The notes below the pieces were generated by a model. The model was not told where the DNA came from, searched no databases, and saw only the letters and a program-made list of their open reading frames with translations. From Glebionis coronaria (taxonomy: Eukaryota > Streptophyta > Magnoliopsida > Asterales > Asteraceae): a stretch of DNA of 64,000 nucleotides. Both the position numbers and the translations under genes were made by a program. Shown piece by piece: positions 1-12,397 of the stretch. The stretch lies in the NCBI GenBank assembly GCA_025667525.1, contig CM046881.1, forward strand, positions 28,221,580 through 28,285,579, in the 5' to 3' direction. How positions within the stretch are numbered: the stretch's first letter is position 1; each line of letters opens with the position of its first letter.

Positions 1-393
1 ATAGAATAAAACATGGAATCAAATATTTTAGAGCATAAGCAAGTTGATCCTACATGAAATGTCAAAAAATACTTGTCCTTCTTTTGCATATTATTCACCT
101 ATGTAGGCTTCCCAAGGTTAAACAATATCATTTTTAGGTCAAATAACATGACGTGTTGTTAGAGCACACTCATGTCTTGACCTTTATACTATAATGTGCC
201 GTCGAGATGCTCTTTGTCTACTACATTCACAACTACCTCAAATACTAGCTGACCAACTTTTACACCAATAAAACACAACCAAAACTAAACAGAGCAAACA
301 TATAAATTTGTTTTATCCAACAAGAATCCGGGAAAATACATTTTGCCTCTATGTGGTCTATATGGACTGGAAATAATTTTAGAGGTTTTTTAT

Positions 394-489
394 TAGGTTT
401 GGATGATTTGAGCCGGTTACGGCATTTTTAGCTGTTCTTGGTAGGTTTTTATCAGTTTTTGATCGGGTTTAGTCGCTTTTGACCAATGC
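394..489. repeat. Diverged 48-bp subrepeat inside the monomer (representative)
   Basis: TAGGTTTGGATGATTTGAGC at 394 and TAGGTTTTTATCAGTTTTTG at 442 begin two adjacent ~48-bp stretches with similar order (TAGGTTT, AT, TTGA, CGG, TTTT). The pair is present in each full-length monomer. The retrotransposon inserted in the second unit. It suggests an older short-period tandem origin for this part of the satellite. Confidence 0.5.
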
Positions 490-3400
490 TTGCCTGGATA
501 AAAGTACTCCTTTTTTAAAGCATCCATTTTCTTAGTTGTGGTCTTGAAACGGAGTCATGTATCACATGTTATGACCATTTTATTGCAACCCATGTTTTCA
601 GATAATTTCAATATAAATTTGTTTTTGTATCTTAGTGATTGTGTTTGGTACTCTATTTCTTGATAGCTCTTAATTTTAATAGAATAAAACATGGAATCAA
701 ATATTTTAGAGCATAAGCAAGTTGATCCTACATGAAATGTCAAAAAATACTTGTCCTTCTTTTGCATATTATTCACCTATGTAGGCTTCCCAAGGTTAAA
801 CAATATCATTTTTAGGTCAAATAACATGACGTGTTGTTAGAGCACACTCATGTCTTGACCTTTCTACTATAATGTGCCGTCGAGATGCTCTTTGTCTACT
901 ACATTCACAACTACCTCAAATACTAGCTGACCAACTTTTACACTAATAAAACACAACCAAAACTAAACAAAGCAAACATATAGATTTGTTTTATCCAACA
1001 AGAATCCGGGAAAATACATTTTGCCTCTATGTGGTCTATATGGACTGGAAATAATTTTAGAGGTTTTTTATTAGGTTTGGATGATTTGAGCCGGTTACGG
1101 CATTTTTAGTTCTTCTTGGTAGGTTTTTATCAGTTTTTGATTGGGTTTAGTCGCTTTTGACCAATGCTTGCCTGGATAAAAGTACTCCTTTTTTAAAGCA
1201 TCCATTTTCTTAGTTGTGGTCTTGAAACGGAGTCATGTATCACATGTTATGACCATTTTATTGCAACCCACGTTTTCAGATAATTTCAATATAAATTTGT
1301 TTTTGTGTGTTAGCGATTGTGTTTGGTACTCTATTTCTTGATAGCTCTTATTTTAATAGATAAAACATGGAATCAAATATTTTAGAGTCATATAATACAT
1401 AAGCAAGTTGATCCTACATGAAATGTCAAAAAATACTTGTCCTTCTTTTGCATATTATTCACCTATGTAGGCTTCCCAAGGTTAAACAATATCATTTTTA
1501 GGTCAAATAACATGACGTGTTGTTAGAGCACACTCATGTCTTGACCTTTATATTATAATGTGCCGTCGAGATGCTCTTTGTCTACTACATTCACAACTAC
1601 CTCAAATACTAGCTGACCAACTTTTACACCAATAAAACACAACCAAAACTAAACAAAGCAAACATATAGATTTGTTTTATCCAACAAGAATCCGGGAAAA
1701 TACATTTTGCCTCTATGTGGTCTATATGGACTGGAAATAATTTTCGAGGTTTTTTATTAGGTTTGGATGATTTGAGCCGGTTACGGCATTTTTAGCTGTT
1801 CTTGGTAGGTTTTTATCAGTTTTTGATCGGGTTTAGTCGCTTTTGACCAATGCATGCCTGGATAAAAGTACTCCTTTTTTAAAGCATCCATTTTCTTAGT
1901 TGTGGTCTTGAAACGGAGTCATGTATCACATGTTATGACCATTTTATTGCAACCCAGGTTTTCAGATAATTTCAATATAAATTTGTTTTTGTATGTTAGT
2001 GATTGTGTTTGGTACTCTATTTCTTGATAGCTCTTAATTTTAATAGAATAAAACATGGAATCAAATATTTTAGAGCATAAGCAAGTTGATCCTACATGAA
2101 ATGTCAAAAAATACTTGTCCTTCTTTTGCATATTATTCACCTATGTAGGCTTCCCAAGGTTAAACAATATCATTTTTAGGTCAAATAACATGACGTGTTG
2201 TTAGAGCACACTCATGTCTTGACCTTTATACTATAATGTGCCGTCGAGATGCTCTTTGTCTACTACATTCACAACAACCTCAAATACTAGCTGACCAACT
2301 TTTACACCAATAAAACACAACCAAAACTAAACAGAGCAAACATATAGATTTGTTTTATCCAACAAGAATCCGGGAAAATACATTTTGCCTCTATGTGGTC
2401 TATATGGACTGGAAATAATTTTAGAGGTTTTTTATTAGGTTTGGATGATTTGAGCCGGTTACGGCATTTTTAGCTGTTCTTGGTAGGTTTTTATCAGTTT
2501 TTGATCGGGTTTAGTCGCTTTTGACCAATGCTTGCCTGGATAAAAGTACTCCTTTTTTAAAGCATCCATTTTCTTAGTTGTGGTCTTGAAACGGAGTCAT
2601 GTATCACATGTTATGACCATTTTATTGCAACCCACGTTTTCAGATAATTTCAATATAAATTTGTTTTTGTATCTTAGTGATTGTGTTTGGTACTCTATTT
2701 CTTGATAGCTCTTAATTTTAATAGAATAAAACATGGAATCAAATATTTTAGAGCATAAGCAAGTTGATCCTACATGAAATGTCAAAAAATACTTGTCCTT
2801 CTTTTGCATATTATTCACCTATGTAGGCTTCCCAAGGTTAAACAATATCATTTTTAGGTCAAATAACATGACGTGTTGTTAGAGCACACTCATGTCTTGA
2901 CCTTTATACTATAATGTGCCGTCGAGATGCTCTTTGTCTACTACATTCACAACTACCTCAAATACTAACTGACCAACTTTTACACTAATAAAACACAACC
3001 AAAACTAAACAAAGCAAACATATAGATTTGTTTTATCCAACAAGAATCCGGGAAAATACATTTTGCCTCTATGTGGTCTATATGGACTGGAAATAATTTT
3101 AGAGGTTTTTTATTAGGTTTGGATGATTTGAGCCGGTTACGGCATTTTTAGTTGTTCTTGGTAGGTTTTTATCAGTTTTTGATCGGGTTTAGTCGCTTTT
3201 GACCAATGCTTGCCTGGATAAAAGTACTCCTTTTTTAAAGCATCCATTTTCTTAGTTGTGGTCTTGAAACGGAGTCATGTATCACATGTTATGACCATTT
3301 TATTGCAACCCACGTTTTCAGATAATTTCAATATAAATTTGTTTTTGTGTGTTAGCGATTGTGTTTGGTACTCTATTTCTTGATAGCTCTTATTTTAATA

Positions 3401-6400
3401 GAGTAAAACATGGAATCAAATATTTTAGAGTCATATAATACATAAGCAAGTTGATCCTACATGAAATGTCAAAAAATACTTGTCCTTCTTTTGCATATTA
3501 TTCACCTATGTAGGCTTCCCAAGGTTAAACAATATCATTTTTAGGTCAAATAACATGACGTGTTGTTAGAGCACACTCATGTCTTGACCTTTATATTATA
3601 ATGTGCCGTCGAGATGCTCTTTGTCTACTACATTCACAACTACCTCAAATACTAGCTGACCAACTTTTACACCAATAAAACACAACCAAAACTAAACAAA
3701 GCAAACATATAGATTTGTTTTATCCAACAAGAATCCGGGAAAATACATTTTGCCTCTATGTGGTCTATATGGACTGGAAATAATTTTAGAGGTTTTTTAT
3801 TAGGTTTGGATGATTTGAGCCGGTTACGGCATTTTTAGCTGTTCTTGGTAGGTTTTTATCAGTTTTTGATCGGGTTTAGTCGCTTTTGACCAATGCTTGC
3901 CTGGATAAAAGTACTCCTTTTTTAAAGCATCCATTTTCTTAGTTGTGGTCTTGAAACGGAGTCATGTATCACATGTTATGACCATTTTATTGCAACCCAG
4001 GTTTTCAGATAATTTCAATATAAATTTGTTTTTGTATGTTAGTGATTGTGTTTGGTACTCTATTTCTTGATAGCTCTTAATTTTAATAGAATAAAACATG
4101 GAATCAAATATTTTAGAGCATAAGCAAGTTGATCCTACATGAAATGTCAAAAAATACTTGTCCTTCTTTTGCATATTATTCACCTATGTAGGCTTCCCAA
4201 GGTTAAACAATATCATTTTTAGGTCAAATAACATGACGTGTTGTTAGAGCACACTCATGTCTTGACCTTTATACTATAATGTGCCGTCGAGATGCTCTTT
4301 GTCTACTACATTCACAACTACCTCAAATACTAGCTGACCAACTTTTACACTAATAAAACACAACCAATACTAAACAAAGCAAACATATAGATTTGTTTTA
4401 TCCAACAAGAATCCGGGAAAATACATTTTGCCTCTATGTGGTCTATATGGACTGGAAATAATTTTAGAGGTTTTTTATTAGGTTTGGATGATTTGAGCCG
4501 GTTACGGCATTTTTAGTTGTTCTTGGTAGGTTTTTATCAGTTTTTGATCGGGTTTAGTCGCTTTTGACCAATGCTTGCCTGGATAAAAGTACTCCTTTTT
4601 TAAAGCATCCATTTTCTTAGTTGTGGTCTTGAAACGGAGTCATGTATCACATGTTATGACCATTTTATTGCAACCCACGTTTTCAGATAATTTCAATATA
4701 AATTTGTTTTTGTGTGTTAGCGATTGTGTTTGGTACTTTATTTCTTGATAGCTCTTATTTTAATAGAGTAAAACATGGAATCAAATATTTTAGAGTCATA
4801 TAATACATAAGCAAGTTGATCCTACATGAAATGTCAAAAAATACTTGTCCTTCTTTTGCATATTATTCACCTATGTAGGCTTCCCAAGGTTAAACAATAT
4901 CATTTTTAGGTAAAATAACATGACGTGTTGTTAGAGCACACTCATGTCTTGACCTTTATATTATAATGTGCCGTCGAGATGCTCTTTGTCTACTACATTC
5001 ACAACTACCTCAAATACTAGCTGACCAACTTTTACACCAATAAAACACAACCAAAACTAAACAAAGCAAACATATAGATTTGTTTTATCCAACAAGAATC
5101 CGGGAAAATACATTTTGCCTCTATGTGGTCTATATGGACTGGAAATAATTTTAGAGGTTTTTTATTAGGTTTGGATGATTTGAGCCGGTTACGGCATTTT
5201 TAGCTGTTCTTGGTAGGTTTTTATCAGTTTTTGATCGGGTTTAGTCGCTTTTGACCAATGCTTGCCTGGATAAAAGTACTCCTTTTTTAAAGCATCCATT
5301 TTCTTAGTTGTGGTCTTGAAACGGAGTCATGTATCACATGTTATGACCATTTTATTGCAACCCAGGTTTTCAGATAATTTCAATATAAATTTGTTTTTGT
5401 ATGTTAGTGATTGTGTTTGGTACTCTATTTCTTGATAGCTCTTAATTTTAATAGAATAAAACATGGAATCAAATATTTTAGAGCATAAGCAAGTTGATCC
5501 TACATGAAATGTCAAAAAATACTTGTCCTTCTTTTGCATATTATTCACCTATGTAGGCTTCCCAAGGTTAAACAATATCATTTTTAGGTCAAATAACATG
5601 ACGTGTTGTTAGAGCACACTCATGTCTTGACCTTTATACTATAATGTGCCGTCGAGATGCTCTTTGTCTACTACATTCACAACTACCTCAAATACTAGCT
5701 GACCAACTTTTACACCAATAAAACACAACCAAAACTAAACAGAGCAAACATATAGATTTGTTTTATCCAACAAGAATCCGGGAAAATACATTTTGCCTCT
5801 ATGTGGTCTATATGGACTGGAAATAATTTTAGAGGTTTTTTATTAGGTTTGGATGATTTGAGCCGGTTACGGCATTTTTAGCTGGTCTTGGTAGGTTTTT
5901 ATCAGTTTTTGATCGGGTTTAGTCGCTTTTGACCAATGCTTGCCTAGATAAAAGTACTCCTTTTTTAAAGCATCCATTTTCTTAGTTGTGGTCTTGAAAC
6001 GGAGTCATGTATCACATGTTATGACCATTTTATTGCAACCCACGTTTTCAGATAATTTCAATATAAATTTGTTTTTGTATCTTAGTGATTGTGTTTGGTA
6101 CTCTATTTCTTGATAGCTCTTAATTTTAATAGAATAAAACATGGAATCAAATATTTTAGAGCATAAGCAAGTTGATCCTACATGAAATGTCAAAAAATAC
6201 TTGTCCTTCTTTTGCATATTATTCACCTATGTAGGCTTCCCAAGGTTAAACAATATCATTTTTAGGTCAAATAACATGACGTGTTGTTAGAGCACACTCA
6301 TGTCTTGACCTTTCTACTATAATGTGCCGTCGAGATGCTCTTTGTCTACTACATTCACAACTACCTCAAATACTAGCTGACCAACTTTTACACTAATAAA

Positions 6401-6682
6401 ACACAACCAAAACTAAACAAAGCAAACATATAGATTTGTTTTATCCAACAACAATCCGGGAAAATACATTTTGCCTCTATGTGGTCTATATGGACTGGAA
6501 ATAATTTTAGAGGTTTTTTATTAGGTTTGGATGATTTGAGCCGGTTACGGCATTTTTAGCTGTTCTTGGTAGGTTTTTATCAGTTTTTGATCGGGTTTAG
6601 TCGCTTTTGACCAATGCTTGCCTGGATAAAAGTACTCCTTTTTTAAAGCATCCATTTTCTTAGTTGTGATCTTGAAACGGAG

Positions 6683-7280
6683 TCATGTATCACATGTTAT
6701 GACCATTTTATTGCAACCCACGTTTTCAGATAATTTCAATATAAATTTGTTTTTGTGTGTTAGCGATTGTGTTTGGTACTCTATTTCTTGATAGCTCTTA
6801 TTTTAATAGAATAAAACATGGAATCAAATATTTTAGAGTCATATAATACATAAGCAAGTTGATCCTACATGAAATGTCAAAAAATACTTGTCCTTCTTTT
6901 GCATATTATTCACCTATGTAGGCTTCCCAAGGTTAAACAATATCATTTTTAGGTCAAATAACATGACGTGTTGTTAGAGCACACTCATGTCTTGACCTTT
7001 ATATTATAATGTGCCGTCGAGATGCTCTTTGTCTACTACATTCACAACTACCTCAAATACTAGCTGACCAACTTTTACACCAATTAAACTCAACCAAAAC
7101 TAAACAGAGCTAACATATACATGTGTTATATCCATCAAGAATCCGGGCAAATACATTTTGCCCGGATCCTATGTGGTCTATATGGACTGGAAATAGTTTT
7201 AGAGGATTTTTCTTAGGTTTGGATGATTTGAGCCGGTTACGGCATTTTTAGCTGTTCTTAGTAGGTTTTTATCAGTTTTT
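6683..7280. repeat. Hybrid boundary monomer, interrupted by the retrotransposon
   Basis: The first part carries array-1 B1 markers: GTGTGTTAGCG near 6755 and the shortened CTTATTTTAATAG near 6800. From about 7085 it carries array-2 B markers: AAACTCAACC, GAGCTAACATATACATGTG and the CCCGGATCC hairpin. The subfamily switch therefore falls between about 6805 and 7087. The monomer continues after the element at 18580-18667. With the element and one target-site copy removed it is 691 bp long, close to the 693-bp B type. Confidence 0.85.
7141..7167. repeat. B-monomer inverted repeat (hairpin), first copy
   Basis: The arms ATCCGGGCAAA and TTTGCCCGGAT are perfect reverse complements (11 bp) around the 5-base loop TACAT. 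The structure recurs in most B monomers of array 2, for example 23917-23943 and 63049-63075, sometimes with loop TATAT. A monomers read ATCCGAGAAAA...TTTGCCTCTATG at this place, lack the 5 bp that complete the right arm, and cannot form it. I cannot tell whether it acts in DNA (cruciform, protein site) or RNA. Confidence 0.8.
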
Positions 7281-7285
7281 GATCG
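7281..7285. repeat. Target-site duplication, left copy (GATCG)
   Basis: GATCG lies directly before the LTR terminus TGTAACACCC and is repeated directly after the opposite terminus at 18575-18579. Uninterrupted monomers read TTTTTGATCGGGTTTAG here with a single GATCG, so this is a 5-bp duplication made by integrase-mediated insertion. Confidence 0.97.
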
Positions 7286-8332
7286 TGTAACACCCCCACA
7301 AATGCTATGCGCAGCGGAACTACAACATTGGGTGCTACACAGTATTCATTGCACACAAGATATATCAAACGACGCTAAAAAGACGTCAACTTAAAACTTG
7401 AAATTTAAAAATTGTTAGATGATACATGTCCACGGTTTTTCCAACCCCAATTGGTACAACAGAGTTTAGCGTTTTCGGTCCCCATGAATCTCAACCCAAA
7501 AATTCCAGTTTCACAACAACATTACATTAAACTTTAAAAATGTCTAAGTAGAAAAAAAAGGAGGAAAAACAAGCGGACTCCAAGCCATACACACAACATC
7601 CATCCCATGCATGCTCCATTCTACACTTCAGCGGTTACCTGAAACACATGCCAAAAATTTTGGTCAACGAAAACGTTGAGTGGAATTCATAGGTTTTACA
7701 ATCCATTTGAACGTATATAAAATAAAAACCATTCGTGATCATTGATAGACTTGTCGATCAAACAATCTATATTCAGGATACTGACAATTGTGTTTAAGCT
7801 CATGACACTAATCCGTTAACTCAAGCACCCGCGTAATAAATACCGGCGTGACTCAGATGAAACCAGTGCCCCTTCTAAAGGCATCAGTTGCAATTATACC
7901 TTATTTCTCATACAAAATAATCTACCGCAGAACTTACTCAACGTACAGCTTCTCGGCTAGCATTGGGTCGTTAGCCCCGTAGTACTACAAATTGCATAAG
8001 CGGCTATTTCCCCCTGCTCGAGGGCAGGACAATAGTTAATAGTTCATGAATTTAGGGACTTTGGCAACTTGGTACTCAACACAATTTCTAAGGCAACTTT
8101 CGGGTCTAACAATCATTCATGATATACGTTCCTTTTAAAAACTAGCATGCATTTCCCTCGCGGGTAAAACAATTTGAAATAAATATAAGCGAGGCTATAA
8201 ATTCACACCTTATATCTTAAGTAGTCGGTAGTTCGAGGGATGATCACTGACGACGAAACGGATGCCCGGTTAAATCAACACCTATCACAAATAACGTGTA
8301 ATGAGTAATCTCATTTAAATACTTACGGTACT

Positions 8333-8351
8333 GTATATAATACATATATAC
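8333..8351 (-). promoter_or_regulatory. TATA-like element in 3' LTR copy
   Basis: On the minus strand this reads GTATATATGTATTATATAC, two overlapping TATA-like cores. It is the counterpart of 16724-16742 in the 5' LTR. In the 3' LTR it would only drive read-out into the flanking satellite. Motif-based call only. Confidence 0.35.
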
Positions 8352-8467
8352 TAGTCACTTAGGACAAGTATAACTCACGCCAAAAACAAAAACAACAAGC
8401 ATCACTCATTTTATACCATTCGTTCTCATTACTTACGTTGTCCATTTTTACTTGTTCTCGCCGGTAC

Positions 8468-8798
8468 TTGACTAAAGTACGGGCTGTTTTACCTTATTAA
8501 ACCACACTTATAAAATTTGACAAAATTTCCATAAATCCTATAAGACCTGTAGATGACATGTTTTTAAGCCCAATAAAAGTTTTTACTTTTACGACCCGTT
8601 ACGCAACTCTTTTCCACGACTACATTTTACGGGCTGAAATTGCGCTTCGACCAATTTTGACCTCTTTGACCTATATGAAAAATACCTTTGACTTCTTTGA
8701 CTCCTAAGTCAACATATAGACTCATTTGTACAGGTTAGGGACCAAATTTTGACCCTTGACCATTTACCAATTTATACTTGTGACCCTCGGGATTTGAC
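8468..8798 (-). promoter_or_regulatory. TTGAC (W-box core) cluster in 3' LTR copy
   Basis: TTGAC occurs at 8468, 8517, 8657, 8666, 8688, 8697, 8749, 8756 and 8794, plus one reverse-strand copy at 8708: ten in 331 bp. Two pairs spaced 9 bp (8657/8666 and 8688/8697) look like a 31-bp tandem duplication. TTGAC is the core bound by plant WRKY factors. The same cluster is in the 5' LTR at 16859-17189. Confidence 0.45.
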
Positions 8799-10174
8799 TA
8801 AAACTTTGCACAAATTCGGATTATGAAAGTCCTCGTCTCCCGGTACCCGATCTTTAAAATGTCATAACTTTTAGCTCGTTTTGAGTCACGGGCTCTACCT
8901 TATACCAAATTAAAGACAAGAAGACCCTCTATCACTACATCTAGTTTTCAAGTCCTGGAACAAAAATCATTTTTATGAAATGGACCAAATGTTTCTGCCT
9001 AAAAATGACCATACCAAAAACGCACTTAGACTCGATTCCAAGCCTTCTAACCACCACTAAACATCATCCTAAGCCTTCCCAAACATATCCTAACATCAAA
9101 TTTCAGTCCTACCCCTATTGATCAACCAATCTCAAAATCAAAAATTCAAAGAAATGAACATGCAACTAATAAAACCTATTCAAACACACCCAAAATATCA
9201 TTATAGACACAAACCCATGACATTTCATCAAACACTTTGAACACACCCAAAAACCCCCAAAAATTCGTGGCTTTAGGGGCTGTGGAACACAAGAATCATA
9301 TACCCCATTATGTTTTATAGGTGAATTAACAATATATACACATGAATTTAACATGCATTACAACAATTAGCCTCAAAAACGAATTTGATGATTCTTGAAA
9401 AATTTTGGAAAATTTACTTGAAGATTTAAGTACATAGAAATGTGGGGAATGACAAGATTAGATGTGGTCTAACCTTAATTTTAATGAAAATCAAGTGAAA
9501 AAAATTTTTTGATGGATTTCTTGGTGGGTTTGGGGTTAGCCGTCGGCTAGAGAGGGCAAAGAGAGAGAGTTGGATTTTGTTTTTGTGAAATGAATCTATG
9601 TGTTTGTGTTTGTGTCACTTTGGGGCCTTTTGGTGGATTGGGAGGGACCTAAATGGTAAATTTTGCTTTCTTTTGGCCTTAAGTAAAAACGCCACTATAA
9701 CTTTGTGGTTTCGACTCATTTGTCAATTTTGAAAATTTTACGGGAGTCGGAAATCATCCCGAACACTCCAAAATATTTTTGGGATACTTTAAATGTACTC
9801 GGAAGGCTATAAAACTCACCCGACTCAACTTAACACGAATCGTAAGTAAAATTCTCGAAAAATTACATTATCGATAAATCGTCAATAATTATAGAAATTT
9901 GGGCATCCATCGGTATCGTAGTCGTTATCGGTTCTTCTTAAATCGTCAATCGTTAAATTACGACCGTAAACGTCGGTTTCAACTTAAACCGTCTAATATA
10001 TAGCAAACGAAATTTCTTAAAAATTTCAAAAATATACGTAAAATAGGATTAATAAATGACGTTGGGCTCGGGATATCACATCCACAAGTGAGCCACAACT
10101 CAAGAGAGATGCTCACACTGAACAGCTCTTGAGACAATAACTTAGCATCATACGGTACTTTCACGGGTGTTACA

Positions 10175-10187
10175 TCCTTCCCCCCTT
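10175..10187 (-). other. Polypurine tract (plus-strand primer)
   Basis: On the minus strand this is AAGGGGGGAAGGA, all purines, ending exactly at the 3' LTR boundary. That is where the RNase-H-resistant primer for plus-strand synthesis must lie in an LTR retrotransposon. Together with the primer-binding site at the other end it fixes the element's orientation. Confidence 0.9.
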
Positions 10188-12063
10188 AATGGAGCGACGT
10201 CCCGGCGCTCTCCGGTTCTTATACTCGCATTTTGTACTACTAGGAAGATAAAGGTACTTCTTCCTAAAGAGGTCTTCATGTTCTGTTCTGGACTTCGGTT
10301 CACGTCTGGTGTTCCATCACACCTTCACCATGAGTATTATACCCTGCTTCAATCTCTTAACATCTCGAACCTTGATCTCTTTTCAATTTCTCAAACCCTT
10401 CCTTCGGTTATTGACACGTCTCTTCTCACAGCTTCTCGCGGTCAACAAGTGATTCTCAATCTACACCATCTCCTCCGGAGTCTCTCAAATCATTTCAGGT
10501 CCATTCAACTGACTTTTTCCTACTTCATTTCATCCAACTCGCGGTCTATATTTTCATCAACATAATTCTTCAAATGTCGCAGCTTCCAAGCTAACATAGT
10601 AAATGTCGTCGTACAAAGGTACTACCATCGGCAATGGTCGATCTCAACAACTACCAAAATCAATCACACACGCTCGGATCACGTCTTCCAACGTTCGAAT
10701 CATCCTTTCACTTGGTTCGTTGTCTCATACAAACAATTAATCATAAAGAAAATCACACGGGTCGCACATAACCCCATCGGAAAATGTTCAAAATATAAAA
10801 GACGAAGTAATTAACACTAGTCACACAAAATCACCTTATCGCAATATTACGTACATACAACCCTAGCTCGTCAAAACGAATTCATCGATACGCTAATCAT
10901 TCGACGTATACATAACTATCTCGAAAATGTCACAATCCAACCAAATACAAAATCCATTATGAAACACATACCACCAAATTACAACATGTTTGCAACATAG
11001 CCAAACCATGCCAAACCAATCAGTTCAATCAGTTAACCCATGCTTGCTAATCAGCCAAGCCAAGATAAAACAAGAATATTGACATAATTCTCGGATGAGT
11101 CCAGTCAAAAGAAAATTGCAAGTTAAAGAAGGTTCAAGAGCTTGCTAGCTATGGATGCATATCCAAAAAGAAATAAAATACTTACATGTCATCGTGGGGT
11201 GCTCACACACGGATCCATACCCAAAAGATACTACAAGAACACCATCTTACTTCCGACCCAAACGTGGTCAAAATCTTAATAAATATCATCGTTCACAGTA
11301 AAAAAAAAACATTACATGGCACGTGTTCTCCATGATCGGACTTCATTGGACAATGTCGTCTCAAGTTCTCACAACTTACGATCACTCGACCAGATTACTT
11401 ACCACACAAATGCATAAAAGGCAAGGGTTTACCACAAAAACATCAACTAGGGATATCTATCGTTTAACCATCGATAATCAAGGATGGTTGAGTCAAGCAA
11501 AGAGGATTCCTCACTTAAATAAACGAAAACGACAATGGAATTGTCTTCCAATTACTGACGCACAGTTTGTAAACTTCAACAATTTATCGTGTGTCATAAA
11601 ACATATCAAAGGAACAGGAAAGAAAATATATAAGGTACGATACATTTGATGTAGGAGAAGTCTTCGTTATTTCCCTTAGAGTTATTCGAACTCTGATTTC
11701 CTCTACTTCGGCATTTTTCCATCTTTATTAAAAACTCTTCTCCCGGTGACGATACGAGCCCCTTTGGTATTACATCAACGCCCTAGCGATTCCGATGAAA
11801 TTCGCACGTTACACACAACTCATAAAAACATTTTCCAAAATTACTCGGTCGCAGTGACTTACTAAGTCAACGCCAAACAGAAGAAAAGATTTCAACGAAC
11901 ACAAGAAAATTCAATAATTTTCTTTAAAAATCAAAGAAAATACGATTACTTGCATAAGGATCCACCATTTTTTTTTAGAAACGTCCTCTTCCAAACATTT
12001 ATCAAAAACACTACCGGTTTTTAAAGACGACCAATTTATTTGAAACTACATCGCCCTTCCAAA

Positions 12064-12193
12064 ACTATGCATAACTAGCTAGATTATGCATACTTGAGGA
12101 TCAAGCAACAACAACCAACAAAACAGGACTCTTCCCGAATTATGCCTAGTTAGCTAAGCTGTGCATAATTGAGGATCGAGTGACAACACAAAC
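12064..12193. repeat. Diverged direct duplication with palindromic core
   Basis: A ~56-bp segment from 12064 (ACTATGC...TTGAGGATCAAG...) recurs in altered form from 12139 (ATTATGC...TTGAGGATCGAG...), offset about 75 bp. The first copy contains an imperfect palindrome at 12067-12091 with arms ATGCATAA/TTATGCAT around CTAGCTAGA. Role unknown. Confidence 0.6.
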
Positions 12194-12368
12194 ATGATTA
12201 TTACATACCAAACACGACTATGGAAGTTTTTGACCTAATCTTCAAAATAATTAAACCATTTGAAATGAAATTTGAAATGGGAAAATATTGTTACCACTGG
12301 TTTAAGAAACACATCCAACATTTTTCGTTCACTTTGGAAACATACCTTTTGCTTTGCCTTTTTATGAG

Positions 12369-12397
12369 AAAATAAATAAATAATTAAATAAATAAAT
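12369..12397. repeat. (AAAT)n microsatellite
   Basis: AATAAATAAATAATTAAATA-type tract of about 29 bp inside the element interior; a simple repeat. Confidence 0.8.

Larger units (their letters stand above)
1..7280. repeat. Satellite array 1: A1-A2-B1 trimeric higher-order repeat
   Basis: Head-to-tail ~680-bp monomers, phased by the anchor TCATGTATCACATG at 555, 1233, 1919, 2597, 3275, 3962, 4640, 5327, 6005 and 6683. Spacings are 678 bp after an A and 686-687 bp after a B. Three types recur. A1 (1919, 3962, 5327) has CCCAGGTTTTC and TATGTTAGTG. A2 (555, 2597, 6005) has TATCTTAGTG. B1 (1233, 3275, 4640, 6683) has GTGTGTTAGCG, the shortened CTTATTTTAATAG and the extra TCATATAATA. The order A1-A2-B1 gives a ~2,043-bp unit; the unit at 3962-5326 lacks A2. 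Except in the last monomer, B1 monomers are A-like in their second half and lack the hairpin typical of B in array 2. The first ~550 bases are the end of a further A1 monomer. No gene is seen. Confidence 0.93.
7286..10174 (-). repeat. 3' LTR of the element (left in window)
   Basis: 2,889 bp, starting TGTAACACCC and ending GGGTGTTACA. It aligns with 15677-18574 over its full length with about 14 substitutions seen by eye. It lacks nine bases (TGCATGTGG) present in the other LTR near 17814-17822. It is long for a plant LTR and contains no convincing gene. Short minus-strand frames at 9166-9354 and 9979-10164 recur in the other LTR only because LTRs are copies. A purine-rich GA stretch lies near 9550-9575. 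Confidence 0.96.

Noticed and set aside
541..556. CENP-B-box-like stretch CTTGAAACGGAG in each monomer.
   Set aside because: It lacks the required TTCG half and correct spacing of the NTTCGNNNNANNCGGGN core, and plants are not known to use the mammalian CENP-B box.
555..776. A ~73-codon minus-strand frame found in about 40 monomers (first at 555-776).
   Set aside because: It recurs because the satellite is homogenised. Every normal B monomer breaks it with the 10-bp insertion, no domain or signal is seen, and changes fall without regard to codon position. The 76-codon forms at 52308 and 59850 arise from a chance one-base loss.
9166..9354. 62- and 61-codon frames present in both LTRs (9166, 9979, 17557, 18379).
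   Set aside because: They are shared only because the LTRs are recent copies of each other; no start context or domain supports coding.
10167..10565. 132-codon plus-strand frame next to the left LTR.
   Set aside because: It starts inside the LTR end, runs antisense to the element and shows no recognisable domain. The purine-rich complement is just the region beside the polypurine tract.
11323..11649. 108-codon plus-strand frame in the element interior.
   Set aside because: Antisense to the element, low complexity, no family resemblance; such lengths occur by chance in 5.5 kb.
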